Source: Mycolicibacterium iranicum
GTDB lineage: Bacteria; Actinomycetota; Actinomycetes; Mycobacteriales; Mycobacteriaceae
DNA: 64,000 bases
Direction of reading: 5' to 3'
NCBI RefSeq assembly: GCF_002101705.1
Contig: NZ_LQPC01000018.1
Span: 27,962 to 91,961 of the forward strand
The notes under the pieces were generated by a model. The model saw only the letters and a program-made list of their open reading frames with translations, had not been told where the DNA came from and made no database searches. The first letter of the stretch is position 1; each line of letters opens with the position of its first letter. The translations under genes were made by a program, and so were the position numbers. Below are positions 7,885 to 15,487 of this stretch, in pieces.

Positions 7885-8793
7885 GTGACGCTGCGTCAGC
7901 TGCGCTATTTCGCCGTGCTCGGCGAAGAACTGAACTACCGGCGCGCCGCGGAGAAGCTCTTCATCACGCAGCCGGCGCTGTCCACCGCGATCAAGCAACT
8001 GGAGCACCAGTTCGGTGTCGTGCTTTTCCACCGCAACACCCGCGAGGTGGCGCTGACCGATCTGGGCGCCGCCTGGCTGCCGCAAGTGCAGCAGGCGATC
8101 TCCGGGGTGGACGCGATCGTCGACAACCTGATCATGCTGTCCGGCACCCGCCGCGGCGTGCTGCGCGTCGGCTACCTGATCGGCACCGGTGCCGATCTGC
8201 TGTTCCGGCTCGTCCGCCATTTCGAGGCCGCCTACCCCGACGTCACCGTCGAACCCATCGAATACGACTTCTCGGATCCGACGGCCGGGTTGGCGGACGG
8301 CACCACCGAGGTCGCCATCATCCGGCCTCCGGTCGACCTTCCCGACCACCGCATGCTGATCCTCGACTCCGAGTCGTGGGTGGCGTGTCTGCCGCGCGAC
8401 CACCGGCTGGCCGAGCGGCACGAGGTCGAGATCGCCGAACTGCTCGACGACCCGATCGTGTGCGCCCCGCTGACCGCGGGCACGTGGCGCGACTACTGGC
8501 TGGCGATGGACGTCCGCGGCAACCGGCCGCCGACCATCGCCGCGGTCGCGGCGACCTACGAAGCGGAGACGACGGCCATCGCGCGTGGGCTCGGGATCAG
8601 TTTCACGACGTCATCGGTGGCCCGGTTCTACGACCGCCCCGGCATCGTCTACGTGCCGGTCAGTGACCGGCCGCCCAGCCATACCGCACTGGCCTGGAAC
8701 CCCGCTGAGCTGACGCCCCAAGCCGATGCTTTGGTCAGGCACGTCCAATCGCAGTGGAGCTTCGGCGATCGCGACTCCACTGACCCCGACTGA
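7885..8793 (+). CDS. LysR-family transcriptional regulator
   Basis: LTTR of 302 aa. The winged helix-turn-helix is at residues 1-60 ([20 protein letters not shown], then [14 protein letters not shown]), followed by a periplasmic-binding-like effector domain from about residue 90 ([16 protein letters not shown]). The frame is open from 7714, but the LTTR fold begins exactly at GTG 7885. An AGGAGG at 7853-7858 has no start codon at normal distance. The gene points at the permease and transaminase genes downstream (106 bp gap), so control of that module in response to an amine or amino acid is the natural inference. Confidence 0.88.
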   Translation: MTLRQLRYFAVLGEELNYRRAAEKLFITQPALSTAIKQLEHQFGVVLFHRNTREVALTDLGAAWLPQVQQAISGVDAIVDNLIMLSGTRRGVLRVGYLIGTGADLLFRLVRHFEAAYPDVTVEPIEYDFSDPTAGLADGTTEVAIIRPPVDLPDHRMLILDSESWVACLPRDHRLAERHEVEIAELLDDPIVCAPLTAGTWRDYWLAMDVRGNRPPTIAAVAATYEAETTAIARGLGISFTTSSVARFYDRPGIVYVPVSDRPPSHTALAWNPAELTPQADALVRHVQSQWSFGDRDSTDPD

Positions 8794-8898
8794 TAAGCGC
8801 AGGTTATGAGCAGATCAAAACATGAAACTTCCGGTGGTCGCCGGATGGCGGTTTCCTTTCCCCAGGTGTTCTTCCGACTGGCTTGACCTGGAGCGACC
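8794..8898 (+). promoter_or_regulatory. LysR/permease intergenic region with a small inverted repeat
   Basis: A 105-bp non-coding gap. TCCGG and CCGGA flank 6 nt at about 8831-8846, a possible regulator site in front of the permease. No convincing T-N11-A box was singled out. Confidence 0.25.
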
Positions 8899-10401
8899 AT
8901 GACCGACGCAATAGCCCCACCTACTCATTCACCGCGGCGTGACCTCAGTGCCGAGGACGCCAAGCTGGCCGAACTCGGCTACACGCAAAAGCTCGACCGC
9001 TCGGTCGGCAAACTGGCGTCGTTCGCGATCGGATTCGCGACCATCAGCGCCACCACCGCCGTCTTCACCGGATTCGGCGCCGGCTACTTCACCGCGGGCG
9101 CACCATTCGTGTGGACGCTGCTGCTCGCCGGCGCAGTGTTCGCCCTGTGGACGTTCATCGCCGCGGACCTGACCGCCAAGCTGCCGCTCGCGGGCTACTC
9201 GTATCAGTGGATCAGCCGCATCAACGGACCCAACCTCGCCTGGTTCACCGGCTTCATCGCGTTGATGGGCTGGGTCTGCGGCATGACCGGAGTCGGCTTC
9301 ATCCTGTCCGGCTACCTGGGCGGGCTGATGGGCTGGAGCATGACTCAGACCACCCAGATCCTGCTCGCGATCGCGGTGGTGTTCGTCTGCGTGCTCATCA
9401 ACATCTACGGTGTGCGGTTCGCGACCATGGTCAACAACATCGGCGTCAGCCTCGAGCTCGTCATCACGGTCGGCGCCACTGCGCTGATCGCCGTCATCGC
9501 GTTTTCCGCTCCCGAGAACCACCAGCCGATCTCGGTGCTGTTCACCGGCGGTGAGTCCGGCGACAAGGACTCCTACATGCTGGCGTGGCTGGCCGCCGCA
9601 CTCGGGCCGTTCTTCGGGCTCATCGGCGTGGAATCCGGTGCCGACGTCGCCGAGGAGACCAAGGACGCCCGCCGCGTGGTCCCGAAGACGATGTTCTATG
9701 CGCTGATCACATCGATCGTGATCGAGTTCCTGATGTATGTCGTCTACGTGCTGGCCATCAAGGATCCCGTTGCGGTGGAGGCCAACTCGGCTGCGCCCAT
9801 CGAGGAGATCATCACCCAGCAGGCAGGCCCCACCGTCACGAAGATCATCGTCGCGATCGCGCTGACCAACATCCTCGCGTGCCTGCTGGCCAACATCCTG
9901 GTGGCGACCCGGCTGACGTACTCGATGGCCCGCGACAACATGCTGCCGTTCTCCCACGTGTGGCGGCACGTATCCCCGAAGAGCAAGGCGCCGACCTATG
10001 CTGTGCTCGGATTGGGTTGCCTGTCAACGGCTCTGCTGCTCTCGGCGCTGGTCAACGAGAAGGCGTTCAACTACATCATCGGCATCGCGTCGCTGCTGTT
10101 CTTCTTCGTCTACATCCTGCAGACCATCGGCCTGCTCGTCGGCTACAAGCGGGGAACCATCCCCGCGCCGGAACCGGGAACGTTCGACCTGGGCCGGCTC
10201 CGGTTGCCGCTCTACATCACCGCGCTGGTGGTGTTCCTCGGGGTCGCCGTCGCGCTCCTGTTCCTGCCCCAGTTCACCAGCAATAAATGGGTCTTCCTCG
10301 GCATCGTGGTGCTCGCCGCGATCTGGTGGGCCACCGGACTCAAGTCACGCCTGAGCAAGGGTGACGCCGGCGCGAACTACGCCAAGACCCACGGCCTGTA
10401 A
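8899..10401 (+). CDS. APC-superfamily amino acid/amine permease
   Basis: Integral membrane transporter of 500 aa with about 12 hydrophobic helices. The first pair carries the APC signature region SFAIGFATISATTAVFTGFG (about residues 41-60). PLAGYSYQWISRINGPNLAW (about 95-114) and GVESGADVAEETKDARR near 250 are typical of amino acid/polyamine/GABA permeases. Preceded by LysR and followed 43 bp later by an (R)-amine-transaminase-like gene, it probably imports that enzyme's amine or amino acid substrate. The substrate is not readable from the sequence. Confidence 0.88.
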   Translation: MTDAIAPPTHSPRRDLSAEDAKLAELGYTQKLDRSVGKLASFAIGFATISATTAVFTGFGAGYFTAGAPFVWTLLLAGAVFALWTFIAADLTAKLPLAGYSYQWISRINGPNLAWFTGFIALMGWVCGMTGVGFILSGYLGGLMGWSMTQTTQILLAIAVVFVCVLINIYGVRFATMVNNIGVSLELVITVGATALIAVIAFSAPENHQPISVLFTGGESGDKDSYMLAWLAAALGPFFGLIGVESGADVAEETKDARRVVPKTMFYALITSIVIEFLMYVVYVLAIKDPVAVEANSAAPIEEIITQQAGPTVTKIIVAIALTNILACLLANILVATRLTYSMARDNMLPFSHVWRHVSPKSKAPTYAVLGLGCLSTALLLSALVNEKAFNYIIGIASLLFFFVYILQTIGLLVGYKRGTIPAPEPGTFDLGRLRLPLYITALVVFLGVAVALLFLPQFTSNKWVFLGIVVLAAIWWATGLKSRLSKGDAGANYAKTHGL

Positions 10402-10444
10402 TCCCGGGTCGCTGACCTTCGAACCTCGAAAAGGACTCAAAGAC

Positions 10445-11461
10445 ATGACTGTTACCGACCAAGGCACCTCCAACCTCGTCGCCGTCGAACCAGGCGCCAT
10501 CCGCGAAGACACCCCGCCCGGCTCGGTGATCCAGTACAGCGACTACGAACTGGACACCTCCAGCCCGTTCGCCGGCGGCGTCGCGTGGATCGAGGGCGAG
10601 TACATGCCCGCCGAGGAAGCCAAGATCTCGATCTTCGACACCGGCTTCGGGCACTCCGACCTCACCTACACCGTCGCGCATGTGTGGCACGGCAACATCT
10701 TCCGGCTCGGTGACCACCTCGACCGCCTGCTCGACGGGGCCCGCAAGCTGCGCCTCGACGCCGGCTATTCGAAGGATGAGCTCGCGGAGATCACCAAGAA
10801 GTGTGTGAGCCTGTCGCAGCTGCGCGAGTCCTTCGTCAACCTGACCGTCACGCGCGGTTACGGAAAGCGCAAGGGGGAGAAGGACTTGTCCAAACTCACC
10901 CACCAGGTCTACATCTACGCGATCCCGTACCTGTGGGCGTTCCCGCCCGCCGAGCAGATCTTCGGGACGACGGCCATCGTGCCGCGACACGTGCGCCGCG
11001 CCGGCCGCAACACCGTCGACCCCACCATCAAGAACTACCAGTGGGGCGACCTGACCGCGGCCAGCTTCGAAGCCAAGGACCGCGGCGCCCGCACGGCCAT
11101 CCTGCTCGACTCCGACAACTGCGTCGCCGAAGGACCCGGCTTCAACGTGTGCATCGTCAAAGACGGCAAGCTCGCCTCCCCGTCGCGAAATGCATTGCCA
11201 GGCATCACCCGCAAGACGGTCTTCGAACTCGCCGATCAGATGGGCATCGAAGCCACACTGCGCGATGTCACAAGCCACGAGCTGTACGACGCCGACGAGA
11301 TCATGGCCGTCACCACCGCCGGCGGCGTCACCCCGATCAACACCCTCGACGGGGAGGCGATCGGAAGCGGCGAACCCGGGCCGATGACGGTCGCCATCCG
11401 TGACCGATTCTGGGCGCTGATGGACGAGCCCTCGCCGCTGATCGAGGCCATCGAGTACTGA
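10445..11461 (+). CDS. Fold-type IV PLP aminotransferase, (R)-selective amine transaminase-like
   Basis: PLP enzyme of 338 aa in the branched-chain aminotransferase/ADC-lyase fold. The Schiff-base lysine is K196 in DPTIKNYQWGDL. Close likeness to known (R)-amine transaminases (Arthrobacter ATA-117, Aspergillus terreus) is seen in YSDYELD, GGVAWIEGEYMP, GHSDLTYTVAHVWHGNIFRL, FVNLTVTRGY, GPGFNVCIVKDG, LPGITRKTV and TTAGGV. The start is ATG 10445, although the frame is open from 10361; AAAGGACT at 10429-10436 is the ribosome site. Mycobacterial IlvE and D-amino-acid transaminases are alternatives, but the SDLTYTV and HVW motifs favour the (R)-amine group. Physiological substrate unknown. Confidence 0.85.
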   Translation: MTVTDQGTSNLVAVEPGAIREDTPPGSVIQYSDYELDTSSPFAGGVAWIEGEYMPAEEAKISIFDTGFGHSDLTYTVAHVWHGNIFRLGDHLDRLLDGARKLRLDAGYSKDELAEITKKCVSLSQLRESFVNLTVTRGYGKRKGEKDLSKLTHQVYIYAIPYLWAFPPAEQIFGTTAIVPRHVRRAGRNTVDPTIKNYQWGDLTAASFEAKDRGARTAILLDSDNCVAEGPGFNVCIVKDGKLASPSRNALPGITRKTVFELADQMGIEATLRDVTSHELYDADEIMAVTTAGGVTPINTLDGEAIGSGEPGPMTVAIRDRFWALMDEPSPLIEAIEY

Positions 11462-11463
11462 GG

Positions 11464-11507
11464 ACGAGCGGTTCGCACGGGTTAACCACACCCGTGCGGA
11501 TGCTCGT
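11464..11507 (+). terminator. Stem-loop terminator after the transaminase gene
   Basis: CGCACGGGT (11474-11482) and ACCCGTGCG (11490-11498) form a perfect 9-bp stem with a 7-nt loop; ACGAGC (11464-11469) and GCTCGT (11502-11507) can extend it. There is no T-tract, as is common in mycobacteria. It starts 3 bp after the stop codon. Confidence 0.7.
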
Positions 11508-11679
11508 GCCGAGATCAACACCGCGGTTGCGATTGATACGGTGCCCTGCCGAGATCGCAGCCGTGATGCCGAATTGGCCTACACCGTTCGGACAGAACTA
11601 TCCGAAGGCCGGCACGCCCGGGGTCGCTCACGCTGGTCGCGCCACGCCGCCGACCGGCCCTGGTGGACGGGCGAACGGC

Positions 11680-11685
11680 TAACGT
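11680..11685 (+). promoter_or_regulatory. -10 box of dapE (leaderless)
   Basis: TAACGT, then 6 nt (GGACCT), then GTG 11692. It supports that GTG as the real start. The 11508-11679 stretch before it shows no supportable gene. Confidence 0.5.
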
Positions 11686-11691
11686 GGACCT

Positions 11692-12756
11692 GTGCTCGAC
11701 TTACACGGAGATCCGATCGCTCTGACCGCGGCCCTGGTGGACATTCCCAGCGAGTCGCGACATGAGACACGGATCGCCGACGAGATCGAGACCGCTCTGC
11801 GCGAGCAGACGACCGGCTTCGAGGTGATCCGCAACGGCGATGCGGTCCTCGCCCGCACGAACTTCGGGAAGCCGTCGCGGGTGCTGCTTGCCGGACACAC
11901 CGACACCGTCCCGGCGGCCGACAATGTACCGAGCCGACTGGCCGACGGGATCCTGCACGGCTGCGGAACCTCTGACATGAAATCGGGCGACGCGGTGTTC
12001 CTGCACCTGGCTGCCACCGTCACCGATCCGGCCCACGACATCACCCTGGTCATGTACGACTGCGAGGAGATCGAAGCGTCGGCCAACGGGCTCGGCCGCA
12101 TCGAACGCGAACTGCCCGACTGGCTGGCGGCCGACGTCGCAATCCTGGGCGAACCGTCGGGCGGATTCATCGAAGCCGGATGCCAGGGGACACTGCGGGT
12201 CATCGTGAGCGTTGCAGGAACCCGTGCGCATTCGGCACGATCCTGGCTGGGCGACAACGCGATTCACAAACTCGGTGCGGTGCTGACTCGGCTCAAGGCA
12301 TACCAGGCGCGCAGCGTCGACATCGACGGCTGCGTGTATCGGGAGGGGCTGTCGGCGGTGCGGATCGACGGCGGTATCGCCGGCAATGTGATCCCTGACG
12401 CCGCGACGGTCACCGTGAACTTCCGATTCGCACCGGATCGCAGCGTCGAACAGGCCTACGCGCATGTGCAGGAGGCGCTCGATGGACTCGACGTCACGAT
12501 CGAACTCACCGACTCGGCCGCGGGAGCCCTGCCCGGTCTCACCCGACCTGCGGCGGCGACGCTCGTCGAGGCCGCCGGGGGACAGGTGCGCGCCAAATAC
12601 GGCTGGACCGACGTGGCACGGTTCGCGGCGCTGGGCATTCCCGCCGTCAACTACGGTCCCGGTGACCCGAACCTCGCCCACCGCGTCGACGAGAATGTCG
12701 AGGTCGCCCAGATCACCGCGGTCACCGAGGTGTTACGGAGATATTTAATCGGTTGA
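11692..12756 (+). CDS. dapE: Succinyl-diaminopimelate desuccinylase
   Basis: Zinc M20 peptidase-fold enzyme that removes succinate from N-succinyl-LL-diaminopimelate in lysine and peptidoglycan precursor synthesis. Its 354 aa equals M. tuberculosis DapE (Rv1202). Metal ligands and surrounding motifs are visible: [10 protein letters not shown] (about residues 64-73), [14 protein letters not shown] (about 86-99), [16 protein letters not shown], and a C-terminal [18 protein letters not shown] 11692 is supported by the TANNNT box just upstream and by the family start MLDLHGDP. Confidence 0.95.
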   Translation: MLDLHGDPIALTAALVDIPSESRHETRIADEIETALREQTTGFEVIRNGDAVLARTNFGKPSRVLLAGHTDTVPAADNVPSRLADGILHGCGTSDMKSGDAVFLHLAATVTDPAHDITLVMYDCEEIEASANGLGRIERELPDWLAADVAILGEPSGGFIEAGCQGTLRVIVSVAGTRAHSARSWLGDNAIHKLGAVLTRLKAYQARSVDIDGCVYREGLSAVRIDGGIAGNVIPDAATVTVNFRFAPDRSVEQAYAHVQEALDGLDVTIELTDSAAGALPGLTRPAAATLVEAAGGQVRAKYGWTDVARFAALGIPAVNYGPGDPNLAHRVDENVEVAQITAVTEVLRRYLIG

Positions 12757-12765
12757 CCGCGCCGA

Positions 12766-12832
12766 TAACCTGAACACATGCTCTCGCGCTGACGGCCCCC
12801 GGTCTCTGTTCGCACGACACGAGAGCATCTGC
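12766..12832 (+). promoter_or_regulatory. ABC-F leader: leaderless promoter plus start-masking hairpin
   Basis: The -10 box TAACCT (12766-12771) is followed after 6 nt by ATG 12778 of a 4-codon ORF. ATGCTCTCG (12778-12786) is exactly complementary to CGAGAGCAT (12820-12828), which holds the only SD-like bases (GAGAG, 12821-12825) in front of ATG 12833. Ribosomes held on the mini-ORF would open the hairpin and free the ABC-F start. An AT-rich stretch (12741-12749) lies upstream and might be a WhiB7-type element, which is uncertain. Confidence 0.6.
12778..12792 (+). CDS. Leader peptide MLSR (uORF of the ABC-F gene)
   Basis: ATG CTC TCG CGC TGA. It begins 6 nt after a TANNNT box, so it is likely the first codon of the mRNA. 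The start and the first two codons form the left arm of the hairpin described for this leader. Short leader peptides of this sort sense ribosome-targeting antibiotics ahead of resistance genes in many bacteria. Translation here is inferred from layout only. Confidence 0.5.
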   Translation: MLSR

Positions 12833-14440
12833 ATGCCATCGATCATCTGCAGCCATCTGTCCTTCGCGTGGCCCGACGACACGCCACTGTTCACCGATCT
12901 GTCCTTCTCCGCCGGCCCCGGCCGCACCGGGCTCGTCGCGCCCAACGGCGCAGGCAAGAGTGCACTGTTGCGACTCGTCGCCGGTGAACTGCAGCCCGCC
13001 GAGGGCGTGGTGACCGTCGACGGCGTCATCGGGTATCTGCCTCAGACACTTCCCCTGCGCGACGACCGCAGTGTCGCAGAAGTCCTCGGCATCGCGGCCG
13101 TCATCGACGCACTGAACGCCTTGGCCGCAGGCGATTCCAGCGACAGTGTGTTCACCGCGATCGGCGACGACTGGGATGTCGAAGAACGCGCCCGGGTACA
13201 ACTCGACCGACTCGGGCTCGCGCACGTCGGTCTAAACCGGTCGCTGCGGTCGCTGTCAGGCGGTGAGGTCGTGACGCTCGGGCTAGCCCGGGAGTTGCTC
13301 CGTCGCCCCGACATTCTGCTGCTCGACGAACCCACCAACAATCTCGACGTCGACGCAAGGCAACGGCTGTACGAGGCGCTCGACGACTTCGCGGGCTGTC
13401 TGTTGCTGGTCAGTCACGACCGGGTGCTGCTCGACCGGATGGACCGTATCGCCGAGCTCCGCCGCAACGAAATCACCTACTATGGAGGCAATTTCACCGC
13501 CTATCAGAACATGGTGGCCGAGTCGCAGCGTGCTGCCGAAGATGCGGTGCGCAATGCCGAGCAGACATTGAAGCGCGAGAAGCGGCAACGCCAACAGGCC
13601 CGGGAGCGGGCCGACAAGAAAGCAAGTACCGCCGCACGTACGGTCAAAGACGCCGGCCTGCCGAGGATCGTCGCAGGGGCGATGAAGCGCCGGGCGCAGG
13701 AGACGTCCGGGCGCAACGATGACGTCCACGCCAGACGGGTCGACGATGCCGCATCACGCCTCGACGCTGCTGAGCGCGCGTTGCGCGACGACGACGCTCT
13801 CGTGGTCGACCTGCCCGAAACATCTATACCGTCTAGTCGAATGGTGCTGGAAGCCAGGGGATTACGGATCACCAGGGGCAGCCGCACGCTGGTCGACGGT
13901 CTCGACCTGATGGTGCGCGGTCCGGAGCGGATCGCGTTGACCGGACCCAACGGAGCGGGGAAGACGACGGTGTTGCGCGCGCTTCTGGGTGAACTCGCAC
14001 CGGATGCGGGCACAGTCACCGTCGCCGGCGGGAGAGTCGCGTATTTGTCGCAACGCCTTGACCTGCTCGACGACGACCGTACCGTCGCCGAAAATCTCGC
14101 GGCTTCGGCCCCGAGCCTGTCGACCACGCGACGCAGACACCTTTTGGCGCAGTTCCTGTTTCGCGATGAAGCCGTGGATCGTCGGGTAGGGGTCCTGTCG
14201 GGCGGAGAGAGATTGCGCGCCACGCTGGCGTGTGTGATGTTCGCCGAACCCGCGCCACAGCTGCTCCTTCTCGACGAGCCGACTAACAACCTCGACCTGG
14301 TCAGCGTCGGGCAACTCGAGAGCGCCCTGCTCGCCTATCAGGGAGCGTTCATCGTCGTGAGCCACGATGCAACGTTTATCGACGCGGTCGGTGTGGATCG
14401 AGTGTTGCGCCTCGACGGGGGCAGTCTTCGGGAGCTCTAG
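12833..14440 (+). CDS. ABC-F family ATPase, probable ribosome protection (antibiotic resistance) protein
   Basis: Soluble 535-aa protein with two ABC ATPase domains and no membrane segment. Domain 1: APNGAGKS (the usual first Gly of Walker A is Ala), LSGGEVVTLGLARELL, DILLLDEPTNNLD. The interdomain linker is long and basic with coiled-coil character (about residues 235-300, KREKRQRQQARERADKK). Domain 2: GPNGAGKTT, LSGGERLRATLACVM, LLLLDEPTNNLD. ABC-F proteins of this shape push drugs such as macrolides, lincosamides or pleuromutilins off the ribosome; housekeeping EttA-like roles are the alternative. The attenuator-like leader favours drug-induced resistance. Located directly after dapE. Confidence 0.88.
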   Translation: MPSIICSHLSFAWPDDTPLFTDLSFSAGPGRTGLVAPNGAGKSALLRLVAGELQPAEGVVTVDGVIGYLPQTLPLRDDRSVAEVLGIAAVIDALNALAAGDSSDSVFTAIGDDWDVEERARVQLDRLGLAHVGLNRSLRSLSGGEVVTLGLARELLRRPDILLLDEPTNNLDVDARQRLYEALDDFAGCLLLVSHDRVLLDRMDRIAELRRNEITYYGGNFTAYQNMVAESQRAAEDAVRNAEQTLKREKRQRQQARERADKKASTAARTVKDAGLPRIVAGAMKRRAQETSGRNDDVHARRVDDAASRLDAAERALRDDDALVVDLPETSIPSSRMVLEARGLRITRGSRTLVDGLDLMVRGPERIALTGPNGAGKTTVLRALLGELAPDAGTVTVAGGRVAYLSQRLDLLDDDRTVAENLAASAPSLSTTRRRHLLAQFLFRDEAVDRRVGVLSGGERLRATLACVMFAEPAPQLLLLDEPTNNLDLVSVGQLESALLAYQGAFIVVSHDATFIDAVGVDRVLRLDGGSLREL

Positions 14441-15180
14441 CTGATCGCAGGCCGTGTCGGCGCGGGTTGCGGCTCGGCGGGAGGAATCGGGGCGGGCTCG
14501 GTGGTGGATTGCGGTCCTTCGGCCGCATCGTCTTCGGCGCGCTCGTCAGGCTTGTCCTCGGCGTCCTCGTCGTCGCGCTCCGGGGTGTTCTCCTCGGCCG
14601 GTTCTGCAGTGGGTGAAGTGGCGGGAATCTCAGGGGACTCTGAACCTGTTGCCCCCGAACCGCTCTGCTGAAGGCCCTGCATCAACTGCTGAGGCAGCTG
14701 CTGCAAAGGCTGGGCGAGGGCCGCCAGCGGCGCCGCGAGCGCCTGGCCGATCTGCCCGAGCTGGCTCAGCTGTCCCACCGCCTGGCCGAGGGCGTCCGTC
14801 GCGCCGCCCCCTGGTGAGCTCGTCGCAGCGGCGCCGCCCGGCGAACCTGTAGCGGCACCACCGGGCCCCTGCGCGATCTGATCCGCCGCCGCCCGGATCG
14901 CGTCGCCGCCCCTCTGGTCACCGCGCTCGTAGGCCGCCGCGGACTGGTGCAACAACTCCGAGATCAGTTCGCCCGCGGACTGCGTGCCGGCGATCGTGCT
15001 CGCCCTGCTCCCCAGCGCTCCGCTCAGCGCGGCGTCGACGGCAGCGGCGATGGTTCCATGGGAGGCGCCAACCGAACCGGGCGGTGCCGCGGAAAGTGAG
15101 CCCAGACCTGCGGCGACACCGGTATGAATGTCCCCAAGGGAGCGCACCCCATTCGCATCCACCGACAGGGACTCGGTCAT
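14437..15180 (-). CDS. EspC-like type VII secretion-associated protein with Pro/acidic tail
   Basis: Likely ESX-secretion-associated protein of the EspC-like (WXG100-related) group. Residues 1-100 (MTESLSVDANGVRSLGDIHT and onward) have the EspC-type N-terminal pattern: small helical repeats with SVGASHGTIAAAVDAALSG. After this come a Gly/Ala/Ser stretch, a Gln/Leu-rich stretch near 130-170 (LAQPLQQLPQQLMQGLQQ) and an acidic, Pro-rich tail. The frame is open from 15336, but ATG 15180 with GGAGGTG 8 nt upstream is the natural start (247 aa). It overlaps the ABC-F stop by 4 nt, convergent. No ESX machinery is in the window, so it would use a system encoded elsewhere. Confidence 0.65.
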   Translation of the reverse strand: MTESLSVDANGVRSLGDIHTGVAAGLGSLSAAPPGSVGASHGTIAAAVDAALSGALGSRASTIAGTQSAGELISELLHQSAAAYERGDQRGGDAIRAAADQIAQGPGGAATGSPGGAAATSSPGGGATDALGQAVGQLSQLGQIGQALAAPLAALAQPLQQLPQQLMQGLQQSGSGATGSESPEIPATSPTAEPAEENTPERDDEDAEDKPDERAEDDAAEGPQSTTEPAPIPPAEPQPAPTRPAIS

Positions 15181-15271
15181 GACCACACCTCCGGACTCCT
15201 CGCTTCGATGGTAAGAGCGCGACGTCGGGCCTCCGCGCACCAAAAGTCTGCAGGCGGCACCCGCAGGGTCG

Positions 15272-15277
15272 TAGCGT
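15272..15277 (+). promoter_or_regulatory. -10 box of the small membrane protein gene
   Basis: TAGCGT, 6 nt before GTG 15284: leaderless layout. Confidence 0.45.
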
Positions 15278-15283
15278 CGGCAC

Positions 15284-15487
15284 GTGGACGTTCTCAAGAT
15301 CGCCTTGCTGGTGTTCCTGGCCGTGGCGGTGCTCACAGTCGTGGTGGTGTTTATCCGCGCAGTGGTGACGAAAGGCTTTCCCGACCGCCGATCCTCCGAG
15401 CACTTCGACCAGATCTACTACGGCGCCATGCCGCCGACACCCAAGCCGCCCTGGGTGGACGACCGCGACGACAAGCCGCGCGACTAG
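15284..15487 (+). CDS. Small single-pass membrane protein, unknown function
   Basis: 67 aa: one hydrophobic helix at residues 5-29 (KIALLVFLAVAVLTVVVVFI), a basic turn (RAVVTKGFPDRR) and a soluble Pro- and Asp-rich tail with YYGAMPPTPKPPW. No family recognised. The GTG start is supported by the TANNNT box 6 nt upstream. It is divergent from the EspC-like gene and its 3' end overlaps the convergent ATPase gene by 4 nt. Confidence 0.7.
   Translation: MDVLKIALLVFLAVAVLTVVVVFIRAVVTKGFPDRRSSEHFDQIYYGAMPPTPKPPWVDDRDDKPRD

Noticed and set aside
11494..11682. 62-aa ORF between the transaminase gene and dapE
   Set aside because: It begins inside the terminator stem and has no family likeness or ribosome site.
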